Shown one piece after another: positions 33,520 to 43,253 of a DNA stretch of 64,000 nt. Location of the stretch: assembly GCF_023715245.1 (NCBI RefSeq), contig NZ_JAMBNV010000001.1, positions 1,426,001 through 1,490,000 of the forward strand, read 5' to 3'. Numbering within the stretch: the first letter of the stretch is position 1; the number at the start of each line of letters is the position of its first letter. The position numbers and the translations under genes were made by a program. The notes under the pieces were generated by a model. It saw only the letters and a program-made list of their open reading frames with translations. It searched no databases and was not told the origin of the DNA. This stretch comes from Sporosarcina luteola (GTDB lineage Bacteria > Bacillota > Bacilli > Bacillales_A > Planococcaceae).

Positions 33520-34875
33520 TTGAGTGAAAATGTGTATCTTTCCGTGCATTCATTGACAAAATACATAAAACGTAAATTCGAAGCCGATCCTTATTTAAGA
33601 AATGTATTTGTGAAAGGCGAACTTTCCAATGTGAAAATCCACCCAAGCGGGCATATTTACTTTACGTTGAAAGATGATAAAAGCAGAATGCAGTCCGCCA
33701 TGTTCCGTTCAGCTGCAGGAACATTGAAGTTCAAACCTGAAGAAGGAATGAATGTCCTGATCACAGGGGACGTGAATGTTTACGAATCAAGCGGTCAATA
33801 TCAGCTGTATGTCCAAACAATGCAGCCAGACGGCGTCGGGGCGTTATATCTGGCTTATGAACAACTGAAAAAAACGCTTGCGAAAGAAGGATTATTCGAT
33901 GCGCGTTGGAAACAACCGCTGCCTAGCTTGCCAAATAAGATAGGGGTCATCACCGCCCAGTCAGGTGCAGCGATCCGTGATATCTGTTCCACATTACAAA
34001 GGCGTTATCCATTAGCCGATATTTGCCTGTTTCCGGCAATCGTGCAAGGACCTCAAGCCGTCCCTTCTATTGTGCAGGCGTTGGAGCTAGCGGAATCACA
34101 TGGTTCGATCGATGTGTTAATCCTAGGACGAGGCGGCGGCTCCATAGAAGACCTTTGGGCTTTTAATGAAGAGGCGGTTGCTAGGGCAATATTTTCTTGC
34201 AGGATTCCTATTATAAGTGCTGTCGGCCATGAAACGGATACAACAATCGCTGATTTTGTAGCCGATATGAGGGCACCGACTCCAACTGCGGCCGCTGAAT
34301 TGGCGGTTCCTTCAAGGGAAGAGTTATTTGAGAGGGTATTGGAACGGAAGCGCTCCCTTTACATTTCACTTTCGAATCAAATCAAGCATGAACGCAAGCG
34401 TTTAACCACATACCAGCAATCGTATCCATTGCAATTCCCGGAGAGGCTTTACCGGCCATTCACTGAAAAATTGAGCGGGCTGGATGACAGGCTTCTCAGG
34501 AGCAGAAATGAACTGACCGCGAATAGGAAAGCGGACCATCACCGATTGGATAGGATGCTCTCATTTTATACTCCGCTGCAGCGGATTAAAGAGGAAGATC
34601 GAAATCTTTCGTTATTAACCGAAAGAATGAAGAGGTCAATGCAAAATGATTTGCGCAACAAGGCCGAACAATTCAATTCAGCGATCAGGATGCTGAAAGC
34701 GCTAAATCCGTTGGAAGTAATGGAACGCGGATTTTCAATCATCTATAAAGAAGGAACGGTCACTAATTCCGTTATCGGACTAGAAATTGGAGAGACGTTG
34801 CAAGTCCGTATGCAAGACGGGACTGTAGAGTCTGAAATCAAATCAATCACGATGAAGGACGGGGAGGAAAGTTAA
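33520..34875 (+). CDS. xseA: exodeoxyribonuclease VII large subunit
   Basis: A 451-residue nuclease subunit. N-terminal OB fold with VKGELSNVKIHPSGHIYFTL (about 24-43), catalytic domain with GVITAQSGAAIRDI, LILGRGGGSIEDLWAFNEE and ISAVGHETDTTIADFVAD, and a C-terminal coiled coil (about 270-400). The start TTG 33520 lies behind GGGGGTG and matches the family length; GTG 33511 is less likely. It overlaps nothing upstream; xseB starts on the next base. Confidence 0.93.
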   Translation: MSENVYLSVHSLTKYIKRKFEADPYLRNVFVKGELSNVKIHPSGHIYFTLKDDKSRMQSAMFRSAAGTLKFKPEEGMNVLITGDVNVYESSGQYQLYVQTMQPDGVGALYLAYEQLKKTLAKEGLFDARWKQPLPSLPNKIGVITAQSGAAIRDICSTLQRRYPLADICLFPAIVQGPQAVPSIVQALELAESHGSIDVLILGRGGGSIEDLWAFNEEAVARAIFSCRIPIISAVGHETDTTIADFVADMRAPTPTAAAELAVPSREELFERVLERKRSLYISLSNQIKHERKRLTTYQQSYPLQFPERLYRPFTEKLSGLDDRLLRSRNELTANRKADHHRLDRMLSFYTPLQRIKEEDRNLSLLTERMKRSMQNDLRNKAEQFNSAIRMLKALNPLEVMERGFSIIYKEGTVTNSVIGLEIGETLQVRMQDGTVESEIKSITMKDGEES

Positions 34876-35118
34876 ATGAGCGAAGAAACACTACGATTTG
34901 AAGAAGCAATGTCGAAATTGGAAGGCATTGTTCAAAAATTGGAAGCGGGTGACGTTCCGTTAGAGGACGCTATCACATTATACAAGCAAGGTATGGAGCT
35001 ATCCGCTTATTGTCATGGGAAATTGCAGGATGCGGAAAAGCAGTTAATCTCAATCATAGATAATAATGGGCAGTCGACTCCTTTCGATCCATCCAAAGGT
35101 CGGGATTCGAATGGATAA
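34876..35118 (+). CDS. xseB: exodeoxyribonuclease VII small subunit
   Basis: An 80-residue helical-hairpin protein: LRFEEAMSKLEGIVQKLEAG, DVPLEDAITLYKQGMEL, both typical of XseB, which packs on the XseA coiled coil. ATG 34876 immediately follows the xseA stop; GGGGAGGAAA lies in the end of xseA. Its stop overlaps ispA. Confidence 0.93.
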   Translation: MSEETLRFEEAMSKLEGIVQKLEAGDVPLEDAITLYKQGMELSAYCHGKLQDAEKQLISIIDNNGQSTPFDPSKGRDSNG

Positions 35119-35995
35119 ACGGCTGCAGGTATTCATTTCAGAAAAAGCACCACTGATCGATGCGGAATTGAATCGGTTGATAGACTTGGAAAATGCCCCA
35201 TCTTCATTGAAGGAATCCATGCTCTATTCAGTGAATGCAGGCGGTAAAAGGATTCGTCCTCTTCTCGTCCTGGCAGTCCTTGCCGATTTCGGGAAAGAAT
35301 CCGCGGACGCGCTTAAAGTGGCATGTGCTGCTGAACTCATCCATACATACTCTCTCATCCACGATGATCTGCCTAGCATGGACGATGATGACTTCAGAAG
35401 GGGCAAACCGACGAACCATAAAGTATACGGCGAAGCGACAGCTGTTCTTGCCGGAGATGCCTTGCAAACGAGGGCCTTCGGGATATTAGCTTCCCTGGAA
35501 CATACGTCGCCCAAGCAAGTTATCAGATTGGTCGCTCTGTTGGCGGATGCTTCTGGCGCGAATGGAATGGTAGGCGGTCAAGTGTTGGATATGGAAGGGG
35601 AGACGGCAGTATTATCGCTGCAGGATCTTGAAAAAGTCCATCTGCATAAGACAGGCGCTTTATTGTCATTCTGTATAGAAGCAGGTGCTGTTCTATCCGA
35701 TGCAGAAGATGCCGAGTTGGAACTGCTTCGCAAATATGCGAAGAACATCGGATTGGCTTTCCAGATCAAGGACGACATTTTAGACGTCACGTCAACGACC
35801 GAACAGCTGGGGAAGACTGCGAATAGCGATGCTGCCAGTGATAAGTCAACGTATCCTTCCCTTTTGGGACTTGAAGGGGCGCAACAACAGCTGGAAAAGT
35901 ATCACTTGGATGCAACGGCAAGCTTGGCTTTTTTAAAGAAAGAAAACTCGATGCTAAAACTTTTTGCTGATTATATCGTCCAAAGAGATGTTTGA
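35111..35995 (+). CDS. ispA: farnesyl diphosphate synthase
   Basis: A 294-residue trans-prenyltransferase condensing IPP with DMAPP and GPP. First Asp-rich motif DDLPSMDDDDFRRGKPT near residues 85-101, second DDILDVTST near 226; GGKRIRPLL and GGQVLDMEGE complete the pattern. The residues five before the first motif (Y-S-L-I-H) fit a short-chain product. Start ATG 35111 inside the end of xseB. Sits directly upstream of dxs, the entry enzyme of the MEP route. Confidence 0.94.
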   Translation: MDKRLQVFISEKAPLIDAELNRLIDLENAPSSLKESMLYSVNAGGKRIRPLLVLAVLADFGKESADALKVACAAELIHTYSLIHDDLPSMDDDDFRRGKPTNHKVYGEATAVLAGDALQTRAFGILASLEHTSPKQVIRLVALLADASGANGMVGGQVLDMEGETAVLSLQDLEKVHLHKTGALLSFCIEAGAVLSDAEDAELELLRKYAKNIGLAFQIKDDILDVTSTTEQLGKTANSDAASDKSTYPSLLGLEGAQQQLEKYHLDATASLAFLKKENSMLKLFADYIVQRDV

Positions 35996-36124
35996 TATTC
36001 CTTTGGTTTGAAAAACCCGTTGTCCGGATTATGGTCCAATAGTTCCTATTGAAGAGCCTTCTTGTTATAATGAAAACATTACTTGGACTTACGTGGCAAT
36101 AATTTATGAAGGTGTGTGATAGTA

Positions 36125-38026
36125 GTGGATCTCACTAAAATTACAAATCCGTCTTTTCTGAAGCAACTTGATAAAGAAAACATGACGGAATTGGCGAAAG
36201 AAATCCGGAAATTTCTAATTGGAAACCTGTCTGTGACAGGTGGTCATATCGGTCCGAACTTGGGAGTTGTCGAATTAACGATTGTCTTGCACAAGCTTTT
36301 CGACAGCCCAAAAGATAAATTCATCTGGGATGTCGGGCATCAAGCATATGTGCATAAAATCTTGACGGGTCGAGCCGGTCAATTCGGCACGCTCCGCCAA
36401 TATAAAGGTCTGAGCGGCTTCCCGAAAATGTCCGAAAGTGAACACGATGTATGGGAAACAGGACATAGTTCCACATCCCTGTCCGCTGCAATGGGAATGG
36501 CTGCTGCAAGAGATATGCAAGGCGGCTCGAACCATGTTATTCCGATCATCGGCGATGGTGCATTGACGGGCGGCATGGCTTTGGAGGCATTGAATCATAT
36601 CGGCCACCTGAAGACAAATATGATTGTCATCTTAAATGATAACGAAATGTCAATCGCGCCGAACGTCGGAGCGCTTCATGATATCCTTGGCAAGTTAAGG
36701 ACTGCCGGGAAATACAATAGCGTGAAAGATGAATTAGAATATATTTTGAAAAAGATCCCTGCAGTCGGCGGAAAAGTGGCTGCTGCTGCTGAACGAGTGA
36801 AGGATAGCTTGAAGTATCTGCTTGTTTCCGGAGTGTTTTTCGAAGAGCTTGGATTTACGTATCTGGGACCTATCGATGGACATGACTTCAATGATCTGGA
36901 ACGCAATCTTCAGTATGCTAAGAAGGTTGAAGGTCCTGTCCTGCTACACGTTATTACGAAAAAAGGAAAAGGATACACTCCTGCAGAAAATGATAAAATC
37001 GGAACCTGGCATGGAACCGGCCCTTATAAGATAGAAACGGGCGATTTCGTGAAATCAAATACGACTGCACCGTCATGGAGCGGATTAGTGGCTGAAACCG
37101 TCAGAACAATCGCCAGGGAAGATAAACGGATAGCAGCCATTACTCCGGCTATGCCCGTAGGATCCAAACTGGAGTCCTTCGCGGCTGAATTTCCGGACCG
37201 GTTTTTTGATGTGGGAATTGCTGAACAGCATGCCGCAACGATGGCAGCAGGATTGGCAACCCAAGGGATGAAGCCGTTCTTGGCCATATACTCGACGTTC
37301 CTGCAACGGGCATATGATCAAATGCTTCATGATATAACTAGACAGAAGTTGAACGTCTTTATCGGCATAGATCGTGCAGGACTCGTTGGTGCGGATGGAG
37401 AAACTCACCATGGTGTGTATGATATTTCATTTTTACGACATATGCCAAATCTTGTGATTATGATGCCGAAAGATGAGAATGAAGGACAGCATATGGTGAA
37501 GACTGCTCTGGAGTATGATGACGGTCCTATTGCGATGAGATATCCAAGAGGGAACGGTCTAGGAGTCGTAATGGACAAGAAGCTGAAAACGATTCCTATT
37601 GGTACATGGGAAATACTGCGCGAAGGTGCGGACGGCTCGATTTTGACATTCGGGACGACTATTCCAATGGCGTTGGATGCAGCCGAGACACTTGCGAAAA
37701 AAGGCATATATGTGAAAGTAGTCAACGCAAGATTCATCAAACCGATGGATACGGAAATGCTTGATCAGTTATTCAGTACAGGCAAACCGATTGTTACTGT
37801 GGAAGAAGCAGCATTGGCAGGCGGGTTCGGGAGTGCTGTCATGGAGTACGCACATGACGTTTCTGCAAATGTTTCCATTAGCCGAATCGGTATTCCGGAT
37901 GAATTTATAGAACACGGCAGTGTCGATAAGCTGTTTGAAGAAATCGATTTGACGGTAGAGAATGTTATAAGGACGACAGAACTGACTGTCAAAGGAACGA
38001 CCCGTGCAGAAAGGGAAATCGTATGA
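36125..38026 (+). CDS. dxs: 1-deoxy-D-xylulose-5-phosphate synthase
   Basis: A 633-residue thiamine-diphosphate enzyme joining pyruvate and glyceraldehyde 3-phosphate, first step of the MEP isoprenoid pathway. Shows [14 protein letters not shown], the ThDP motif [18 protein letters not shown]...LNDNEMSI (about 148-180), and a transketolase C-terminal half with [15 protein letters not shown]. The start is taken at GTG 36125, which gives [12 protein letters not shown] as in B. subtilis and the same length; GTG 36116 is too close to the GAAGG site. TATAAT at 36066-36071 may be its -10. Overlaps yqxC by four bases. Confidence 0.95.
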   Translation: MDLTKITNPSFLKQLDKENMTELAKEIRKFLIGNLSVTGGHIGPNLGVVELTIVLHKLFDSPKDKFIWDVGHQAYVHKILTGRAGQFGTLRQYKGLSGFPKMSESEHDVWETGHSSTSLSAAMGMAAARDMQGGSNHVIPIIGDGALTGGMALEALNHIGHLKTNMIVILNDNEMSIAPNVGALHDILGKLRTAGKYNSVKDELEYILKKIPAVGGKVAAAAERVKDSLKYLLVSGVFFEELGFTYLGPIDGHDFNDLERNLQYAKKVEGPVLLHVITKKGKGYTPAENDKIGTWHGTGPYKIETGDFVKSNTTAPSWSGLVAETVRTIAREDKRIAAITPAMPVGSKLESFAAEFPDRFFDVGIAEQHAATMAAGLATQGMKPFLAIYSTFLQRAYDQMLHDITRQKLNVFIGIDRAGLVGADGETHHGVYDISFLRHMPNLVIMMPKDENEGQHMVKTALEYDDGPIAMRYPRGNGLGVVMDKKLKTIPIGTWEILREGADGSILTFGTTIPMALDAAETLAKKGIYVKVVNARFIKPMDTEMLDQLFSTGKPIVTVEEAALAGGFGSAVMEYAHDVSANVSISRIGIPDEFIEHGSVDKLFEEIDLTVENVIRTTELTVKGTTRAEREIV

Positions 38027-38844
38027 CGAACGGTCAACCAAAAGAGCGAGTCGATGTACTCCTTGTTCAAAGAGGGCTAGTTGAAACGAGGGAGCAGGCG
38101 AAGCGTTCCATAATGGCAGGAATCGTGTTTTCTGCAGAAACGAGATTAGAAAAGCCCGGTGAGAAAATCAAGATAGACGCTCCGTTGTCGGTAAAAGGAT
38201 CCGCATTGAAATATGTGAGCCGAGGCGGCTTAAAGCTTGAAAAGGCTCTCGAAGTTTTCGATATATCCGTACAAGATAAGATTGTTTTGGACATAGGTTC
38301 TTCTACGGGCGGTTTTACGGATTGCGCTTTACAAAATGGAGCGAAACATTGCTATGCACTAGATGTCGGGACAAACCAGCTTGCTTGGAAAATACGAAGT
38401 GATGAGCGTGTTACCGTCATGGAGAAAACCAATTTCAGACATGCGACTCCCGAAAACTTCACGAAAGGGACGCCTCAAGTCGCCACGATTGACGTCTCTT
38501 TCATATCACTTACATTGATACTGCCCCCGCTGAAACGAATAATTGCCGATGGTGGAGATGTCGTTGCTCTCGTCAAACCTCAGTTCGAAGCGGGGAAAGA
38601 TAAGGTGGGGAAGAAAGGGATTGTGAAGGAGAGGGCCGTTCATTTGGAAGTCTTGCAAAAGATAGCGGCTTCATCCACGATGAATGGATTTTCTTTACGC
38701 GGCATTTCTTTTTCCCCGGTTACTGGCGGGGAAGGAAATATCGAGTTTCTCTTCCATTTGCAATCGAAGGAAGACCCGGTCAATTCTTATGATGAATTAG
38801 CTTTCGGTGCTTTAATCACTGAAGCGTATGAAGTATTGACATGA
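38023..38844 (+). CDS. yqxC: TlyA family rRNA 2'-O-methyltransferase (YqxC)
   Basis: A 273-residue protein: N-terminal S4 RNA-binding domain ([20 protein letters not shown], about 6-25) and a FtsJ-like methyltransferase domain with the SAM loop [20 protein letters not shown] near 89-108 and catalytic-region [12 protein letters not shown]. TlyA enzymes methylate cytidines in 16S/23S rRNA; a role as haemolysin is an old misnomer. ATG overlaps the dxs stop. Followed by argR. Confidence 0.92.
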   Translation: MTNGQPKERVDVLLVQRGLVETREQAKRSIMAGIVFSAETRLEKPGEKIKIDAPLSVKGSALKYVSRGGLKLEKALEVFDISVQDKIVLDIGSSTGGFTDCALQNGAKHCYALDVGTNQLAWKIRSDERVTVMEKTNFRHATPENFTKGTPQVATIDVSFISLTLILPPLKRIIADGGDVVALVKPQFEAGKDKVGKKGIVKERAVHLEVLQKIAASSTMNGFSLRGISFSPVTGGEGNIEFLFHLQSKEDPVNSYDELAFGALITEAYEVLT

Positions 38845-38887
38845 TTTTAAATAGAAAGGTGTGATGGTAAGCATGGGAGGTATTGTA

Positions 38888-39337
38888 TTGAATAAAGGAC
38901 AACGGCATCTTCGTATCCGGGATATTATTACAAATGAGGAAGTTGAAACACAGGATCAACTTGTTGATAAATTGAAGAACGCCGGAGTGGACGTGACACA
39001 AGCTACAGTGTCCCGTGACATTAAAGAATTGCATCTCATCAAGGTCCCATTGCCTGACGGTCGTTATAAATATAGTTTGCCGCCCGTCCATAGATTCAAT
39101 ACCGAAGAAAAGCTTCGTCGTATGTTAACAGATGCATTCATAGGTATTGATAGTGCAAGTCACTTCATAATTCTGAAAACGTTGCCTGGAAATGCGCATG
39201 CAGTCGGTTCCTTGATTGATAACTTAGGATGGGATGAAATGCTTGGGACAATTTGCGGAGATGATACGTGCATGATCATTTGCAGGGATGAGTCCCTAAC
39301 AGTTGAAGTGAAAGAAAGACTGTTGGCGCTCATTTAA
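38888..39337 (+). CDS. argR: arginine repressor ArgR/AhrC
   Basis: A 149-residue hexameric regulator sensing arginine. N-terminal winged HTH with [20 protein letters not shown] and [19 protein letters not shown]-terminal oligomerisation/arginine domain with [15 protein letters not shown] and [14 protein letters not shown]. The start TTG 38888 lies seven bases after GGGAGG and gives the standard N-terminus; ATG codons at 38861 and 38873 would add nine or five odd residues. It precedes recN, as in all Bacillus. Confidence 0.95.
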   Translation: MNKGQRHLRIRDIITNEEVETQDQLVDKLKNAGVDVTQATVSRDIKELHLIKVPLPDGRYKYSLPPVHRFNTEEKLRRMLTDAFIGIDSASHFIILKTLPGNAHAVGSLIDNLGWDEMLGTICGDDTCMIICRDESLTVEVKERLLALI

Positions 39338-39375
39338 GCTGAATGTTCGATTCGATGGAGGAGGTGCGTGTTTGA

Positions 39376-41076
39376 ATGTTAGGTGAGATTTCCATTCATA
39401 ATTTCGCGATAATAGAGCATCTCGAAGTGACTTTTGAAGAAGGCTTGACCGTTCTGACTGGAGAAACAGGCGCCGGTAAATCCATAATCATTGATGCCGT
39501 TCAGCTCCTTGCTGGAGCAAGAGGGTCGCAGGAATTCATTCGTCACGGTGCAAAAAAAGCCGAACTGGAAGGGATGTTCACAATCGATGATGAGAATCAT
39601 CCTGTCTTTAAAAAACTAACTGAATTCGGCATTGATTGCGAGGATGGTATAATTATTCTCCGACGCGATTTGAACGCAAGTGGAAAAACGACGTGCCGGG
39701 TCAATGGCAAACTAGTGACGATTGCAAGCTTAAGAGAAATCGGTTCTCAATTGATCGATATTCACGGCCAACACGACAATCAAGAATTGATGCATGAAAA
39801 GCGGCATATCCATCTGCTCGATCAATTCGCTGGAGTGGATCTGGCTGAAGCCCACCGTAATTATTCGGATATTTACAGCCAATATATGAAATTGAAGCGT
39901 AGGCTCGAAACGGCTAATGAAAATGAACAGCAAGTAGCACAACGAATCGATCTCTATTCTTTCCAATTAAAAGAGATCGACAATGCAGAGCTAATCATCG
40001 GTGAAGAGGAAGAGCTCGAAGAGGAAAAAATGAAACTTCAACACTTCAATAGGATCTTTGAACGTCTGAATACCGCTTATGAGTCGATCAGCGGTGACAA
40101 TCATGCATTGGATTGGGTGGGGTCGGCAATGAGTGATTTGGAAGATGCCGCCTCTGTGGACAAAGAACTGGAATCCCATTCGGAGATCATTTCATCAAGT
40201 TTCTACTCATTGCAAGATACTGCACATGAATTGAAAAACATCATTGACCGAATGGAGTACGATCCAACGAGATTACCAATTGTTGAAGATCGATTGTCAA
40301 TGCTCGTATCACTAAAGCGCAAGTATGGTGCCACGATCGAGGATATTCTCATTTATCGGGAAAAGATTGCAGATGATCTAGATCAATTGCTCAATCGGGA
40401 TGAACGTCTTGGCCAAGAACAGGAAAAACTCATCCAACTTGAAAAAGATCTAGAAGTGGAAGCGAATGAACTATCTATTATCCGACAAGAATCAGCTCTC
40501 CGTCTGCAAGATGCAATTATGCAGCAATTGAAAGAGCTACATATGGAAAAATCCACCTTCAATGTATCGATCACACGAAAAGCATCCGGCAGTTTTGACA
40601 GTAATGGCTTTGATGAAGTTGTTTTCCTCATTTCAACAAATCTGGGAGAACCGTTGAAACCTTTAGTTAAAATTGCATCCGGTGGCGAATTATCGCGGAT
40701 CATGTTGGCATTGAAAACAATTTTTTCCAAGCATCAAGGGGTAACTTCAATTATTTTCGATGAAGTCGATACGGGGGTAAGTGGACGGGTCGCTCAAGCG
40801 ATTGCAGATAAAATTGCGATGGTCGCCACTCATTCACAAGTGCTTTGCATATCCCACCTGCCTCAAGTCGCTGCAATGGCTGACCACCACTTGCTCATCC
40901 GAAAAGAAGTGAAGTCGAACCGGACAACGACAGCGGTTGCTGAAATCACTGACCTGGAAAGAACGAAAGAATTATCAAGGATGCTGTCGGGTGCAGAAAT
41001 AACTGAACTGACGTTGCAGCATGCTGATGAATTACTGTCAATGGCAGACGAAAGAAAAACGACTTTCCGCATTTAA
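39376..41076 (+). CDS. recN: DNA repair protein RecN
   Basis: A 566-residue SMC-like ATPase recruited to double-strand breaks. Walker A GETGAGKSIIIDA near residues 29-41, long coiled coils (about 150-380), signature KIASGGELSRIMLALK, Walker B IIFDEVDTGVSG near 457-468, and a D-loop/His region SHLPQVAA. GGAGGAGG precedes the start. Terminated by a hairpin just after the stop. Confidence 0.95.
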   Translation: MLGEISIHNFAIIEHLEVTFEEGLTVLTGETGAGKSIIIDAVQLLAGARGSQEFIRHGAKKAELEGMFTIDDENHPVFKKLTEFGIDCEDGIIILRRDLNASGKTTCRVNGKLVTIASLREIGSQLIDIHGQHDNQELMHEKRHIHLLDQFAGVDLAEAHRNYSDIYSQYMKLKRRLETANENEQQVAQRIDLYSFQLKEIDNAELIIGEEEELEEEKMKLQHFNRIFERLNTAYESISGDNHALDWVGSAMSDLEDAASVDKELESHSEIISSSFYSLQDTAHELKNIIDRMEYDPTRLPIVEDRLSMLVSLKRKYGATIEDILIYREKIADDLDQLLNRDERLGQEQEKLIQLEKDLEVEANELSIIRQESALRLQDAIMQQLKELHMEKSTFNVSITRKASGSFDSNGFDEVVFLISTNLGEPLKPLVKIASGGELSRIMLALKTIFSKHQGVTSIIFDEVDTGVSGRVAQAIADKIAMVATHSQVLCISHLPQVAAMADHHLLIRKEVKSNRTTTAVAEITDLERTKELSRMLSGAEITELTLQHADELLSMADERKTTFRI

Positions 41077-41077
41077 G

Positions 41078-41105
41078 CGCATACAACAAGTATGCGTTTT
41101 TTTAC
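41078..41105 (+). terminator. recN terminator
   Basis: Stem CGCATAC (41078-41084) with GTATGCG (41090-41096), then nine T. Confidence 0.88.
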
Positions 41106-41176
41106 ATGATTTAACCTTTCATAAGATTCATCTGAACGGACATACCAATAGTATCTTTCATCTGAGGAGGTGAATC

Positions 41177-42148
41177 ATGGGATGGAGTAAACGACTGATG
41201 TTATCCGTTTCGTTTGCCACGCTTTTGAATTTCCTGCCGATCCAAAATGAAGTTTCGGCTTCTTCCGGTGACAAAGTTATTCCGATGGGCCATTCAATTG
41301 GTATTCAAATGGATTTATCGGGCATTTTCGTCACGAATGATGTACTGGTTAATAACGAGCAATGGCTGAAGGCTGGCGATTCCATTATCCGGCTTAACGG
41401 AACTGACATCGTGAGTCTCGGCGATTTCGAACACATCATGATGAAAGTGAAAAAAGAAAAAATCCACATGAATATCAGTCGGAAAGGTACATCAGTTGAG
41501 GTGTTGGCGGAAAAGGATGCTGTAAAACGCCTCCTGCCTTTTCTTAAAGACCGAACGGAAGGTACCGGGACACTGACATACGTCGATCCTCAAAGCGGCA
41601 CGTATGGAGCCCTCGGCCATCAAATTGTTGACAGCTCCTTGAAATCACCACCACCATTTAAAAATGGCGCGATATACCTTTCGGAAATTGAACAGATAAA
41701 GAAAAGTATACCAGGCTCTCCAGGATATAAAATCTCCTCCATCGTAGAAGATGAAGAATATTTGGGAACAATCAGGACTAATGGGGTTTATGGGATTTTC
41801 GGAGCGTGGAACGATGCTTATAAGAAAGTGTTGGCTGAACCACTCGAAATTATGCAGCCCGCGGAATTACAAGCAGGGGCAGCGGAAATTTTTACGACAG
41901 TAAAAGGGACCGAAGTCGAAAAGTTCTCCATCCAAATCACTGACATTGAAGAGGAGCAGTTCCATTTCGTTTTAACCGATGCGAAATTGCTGGAAGCCAC
42001 TGGTGGAATTTTACAAGGCATGAGTGGAAGTCCCGTCATTCAGAACGGAAAGTTTGTCGGCGCGGTCACTCATATGTTTGTCGATGAACCGAAAAAAGGC
42101 GCAGGCTTATTTTTAGTCACAATGCGTGACGGAGAAAAACGAAAATGA
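41177..42148 (+). CDS. spoIVB: SpoIVB serine peptidase
   Basis: A 323-residue forespore-secreted protease that triggers pro-sigma-K processing. N-terminal signal anchor (about 5-22), PDZ domain (about 55-115: GDSIIRLNGTDIVSLGDFEH), then S55 peptidase with His in GALGHQIVDSS near 156 and Ser in GMSGSPVIQNGKFVG near 288. B. subtilis SpoIVB is longer (~426). The catalytic marks are intact, so activity is plausible. GAGGAGGTG precedes the start. Confidence 0.9.
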   Translation: MGWSKRLMLSVSFATLLNFLPIQNEVSASSGDKVIPMGHSIGIQMDLSGIFVTNDVLVNNEQWLKAGDSIIRLNGTDIVSLGDFEHIMMKVKKEKIHMNISRKGTSVEVLAEKDAVKRLLPFLKDRTEGTGTLTYVDPQSGTYGALGHQIVDSSLKSPPPFKNGAIYLSEIEQIKKSIPGSPGYKISSIVEDEEYLGTIRTNGVYGIFGAWNDAYKKVLAEPLEIMQPAELQAGAAEIFTTVKGTEVEKFSIQITDIEEEQFHFVLTDAKLLEATGGILQGMSGSPVIQNGKFVGAVTHMFVDEPKKGAGLFLVTMRDGEKRK

Positions 42149-42152
42149 AGAA

Positions 42153-42184
42153 AAACCGATCCGAAACCTGGGTCGGTTTCTTTT
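42153..42184 (+). terminator. spoIVB terminator
   Basis: 10-bp stem AAACCGATCC (42153-42162) with GGGTCGGTTT (42170-42179), then CTTTTATT. Confidence 0.85.
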
Positions 42185-42263
42185 ATTGAATTTCGTCGAA
42201 TAATGACGAAACCGTAATCCTTAAGTTTCATTTTTCGGAAAACAGAAGGATTGTTCGAATGTT

Positions 42264-42270
42264 TGTCGAA
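42264..42270 (+). promoter_or_regulatory. possible 0A box upstream of spo0A
   Basis: TGTCGAA at 42264-42270 equals the Spo0A-binding consensus; a near match CGTCGAA lies ~70 bases upstream. Autoregulation of spo0A is known in Bacillus. Confidence 0.45.
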
Positions 42271-42359
42271 ATTTTCCTTTACAGCAATTAGATTTCATGT
42301 GAATAATAGAATCATGGAGAATAATGGCAGGGATGAAAAACGAGTAGGGGGAAAATGGG

Positions 42360-43148
42360 ATGGGGAAAGTAAGGATTGCAATAGCGGACGATAATAAAGA
42401 ATTGGTGAACACGATGAATGCATATTTCGAGCAGCATCCGGAATTGGAAGTCATTTGGACAGCACATAACGGCAAGGTATGTCTCTCAATGTTGCAGGAG
42501 AATAAACCTGATTTGCTGCTTCTGGATATCATTATGCCACACTTGGATGGAATTGCGGTATTGGATACGATAAAGAAGGATCCAGCATTAGCCGATATGC
42601 ATATTATCATGTTGACTGCATTCGGGCAAGAGGATGTCATGGCGCAGGCAGGTAGCTTAGGCGCATCCTATTTTATGTTAAAACCATTCGAATTTGACCG
42701 CTTGATATCTCAAATCTTCCAAATCTCAGGTACGGCAAAACCTTCAAGGCCAACCGTTCACAAACAGGTGGAAGCGGACACAACGATGACACAGCGTGCT
42801 CTTGATACTACGATTACATCGATCATTAAAGAAATCGGAGTCCCTGCGCACATTAAAGGATATGCATTTTTAAGAGAAGCGATTCAAATGGTCTACACCG
42901 ATGTCGACCTGCTTGGATCCGTAACCAAAATCCTTTATCCGGACATTGCAGAGAAGTACAAAACAACCCCTTCTCGGGTGGAAAGGGCAATTCGGCATGC
43001 GATTGAAGTTGCTTGGAACCGGGGGAATTACGATGTCATTTCAAAAACATTCGGCTATACAGTCCATCATTTGAAGAGCAAGCCGACGAACAGTGAGTTC
43101 ATAGCAATGATTGCAGATAAAATCCGTCTTGAACATATAGCAAGCTAA
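42360..43148 (+). CDS. spo0A: sporulation master regulator Spo0A
   Basis: A 262-residue response regulator. Receiver domain with acidic Asp10-Asp11, phosphoacceptor Asp56 (LLLLDIIMP), Thr86 and Lys108 (MLKPF). The C-terminal DNA-binding domain has the near-invariant [17 protein letters not shown] and [19 protein letters not shown]. All phosphorylation and DNA-contact residues I can check are present. Directly follows spoIVB as in spore formers; a TGTCGAA box lies upstream. Presence with a broken spoIIIA operon is notable. Confidence 0.96.
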   Translation: MGKVRIAIADDNKELVNTMNAYFEQHPELEVIWTAHNGKVCLSMLQENKPDLLLLDIIMPHLDGIAVLDTIKKDPALADMHIIMLTAFGQEDVMAQAGSLGASYFMLKPFEFDRLISQIFQISGTAKPSRPTVHKQVEADTTMTQRALDTTITSIIKEIGVPAHIKGYAFLREAIQMVYTDVDLLGSVTKILYPDIAEKYKTTPSRVERAIRHAIEVAWNRGNYDVISKTFGYTVHHLKSKPTNSEFIAMIADKIRLEHIAS

Positions 43149-43175
43149 CCGGCATCATTAAATAGCTACCTCATT

Positions 43176-43204
43176 AAACACCGTAAATTTGCGGTGTTTT
43201 TTAT
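43176..43204 (+). terminator. spo0A terminator
   Basis: Stem AAACACCG with CGGTGTTT around TAAATTTG, T-run following. Confidence 0.8.
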
Positions 43205-43211
43205 CTGTCTA

Positions 43212-43240
43212 TTGTAGAAATATTGTTTAAACTTTATAAT
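43212..43240 (+). promoter_or_regulatory. sigma-A promoter of the FapA-yqiK unit
   Basis: TTGTAG (43212-43217), 17-nt spacer, TATAAT (43235-43240), 13 bases before the start codon of the next gene. This short leader suggests the real transcript begins close to the ATG. Confidence 0.65.
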
Positions 43241-43253
43241 GAAAGAAGGATAG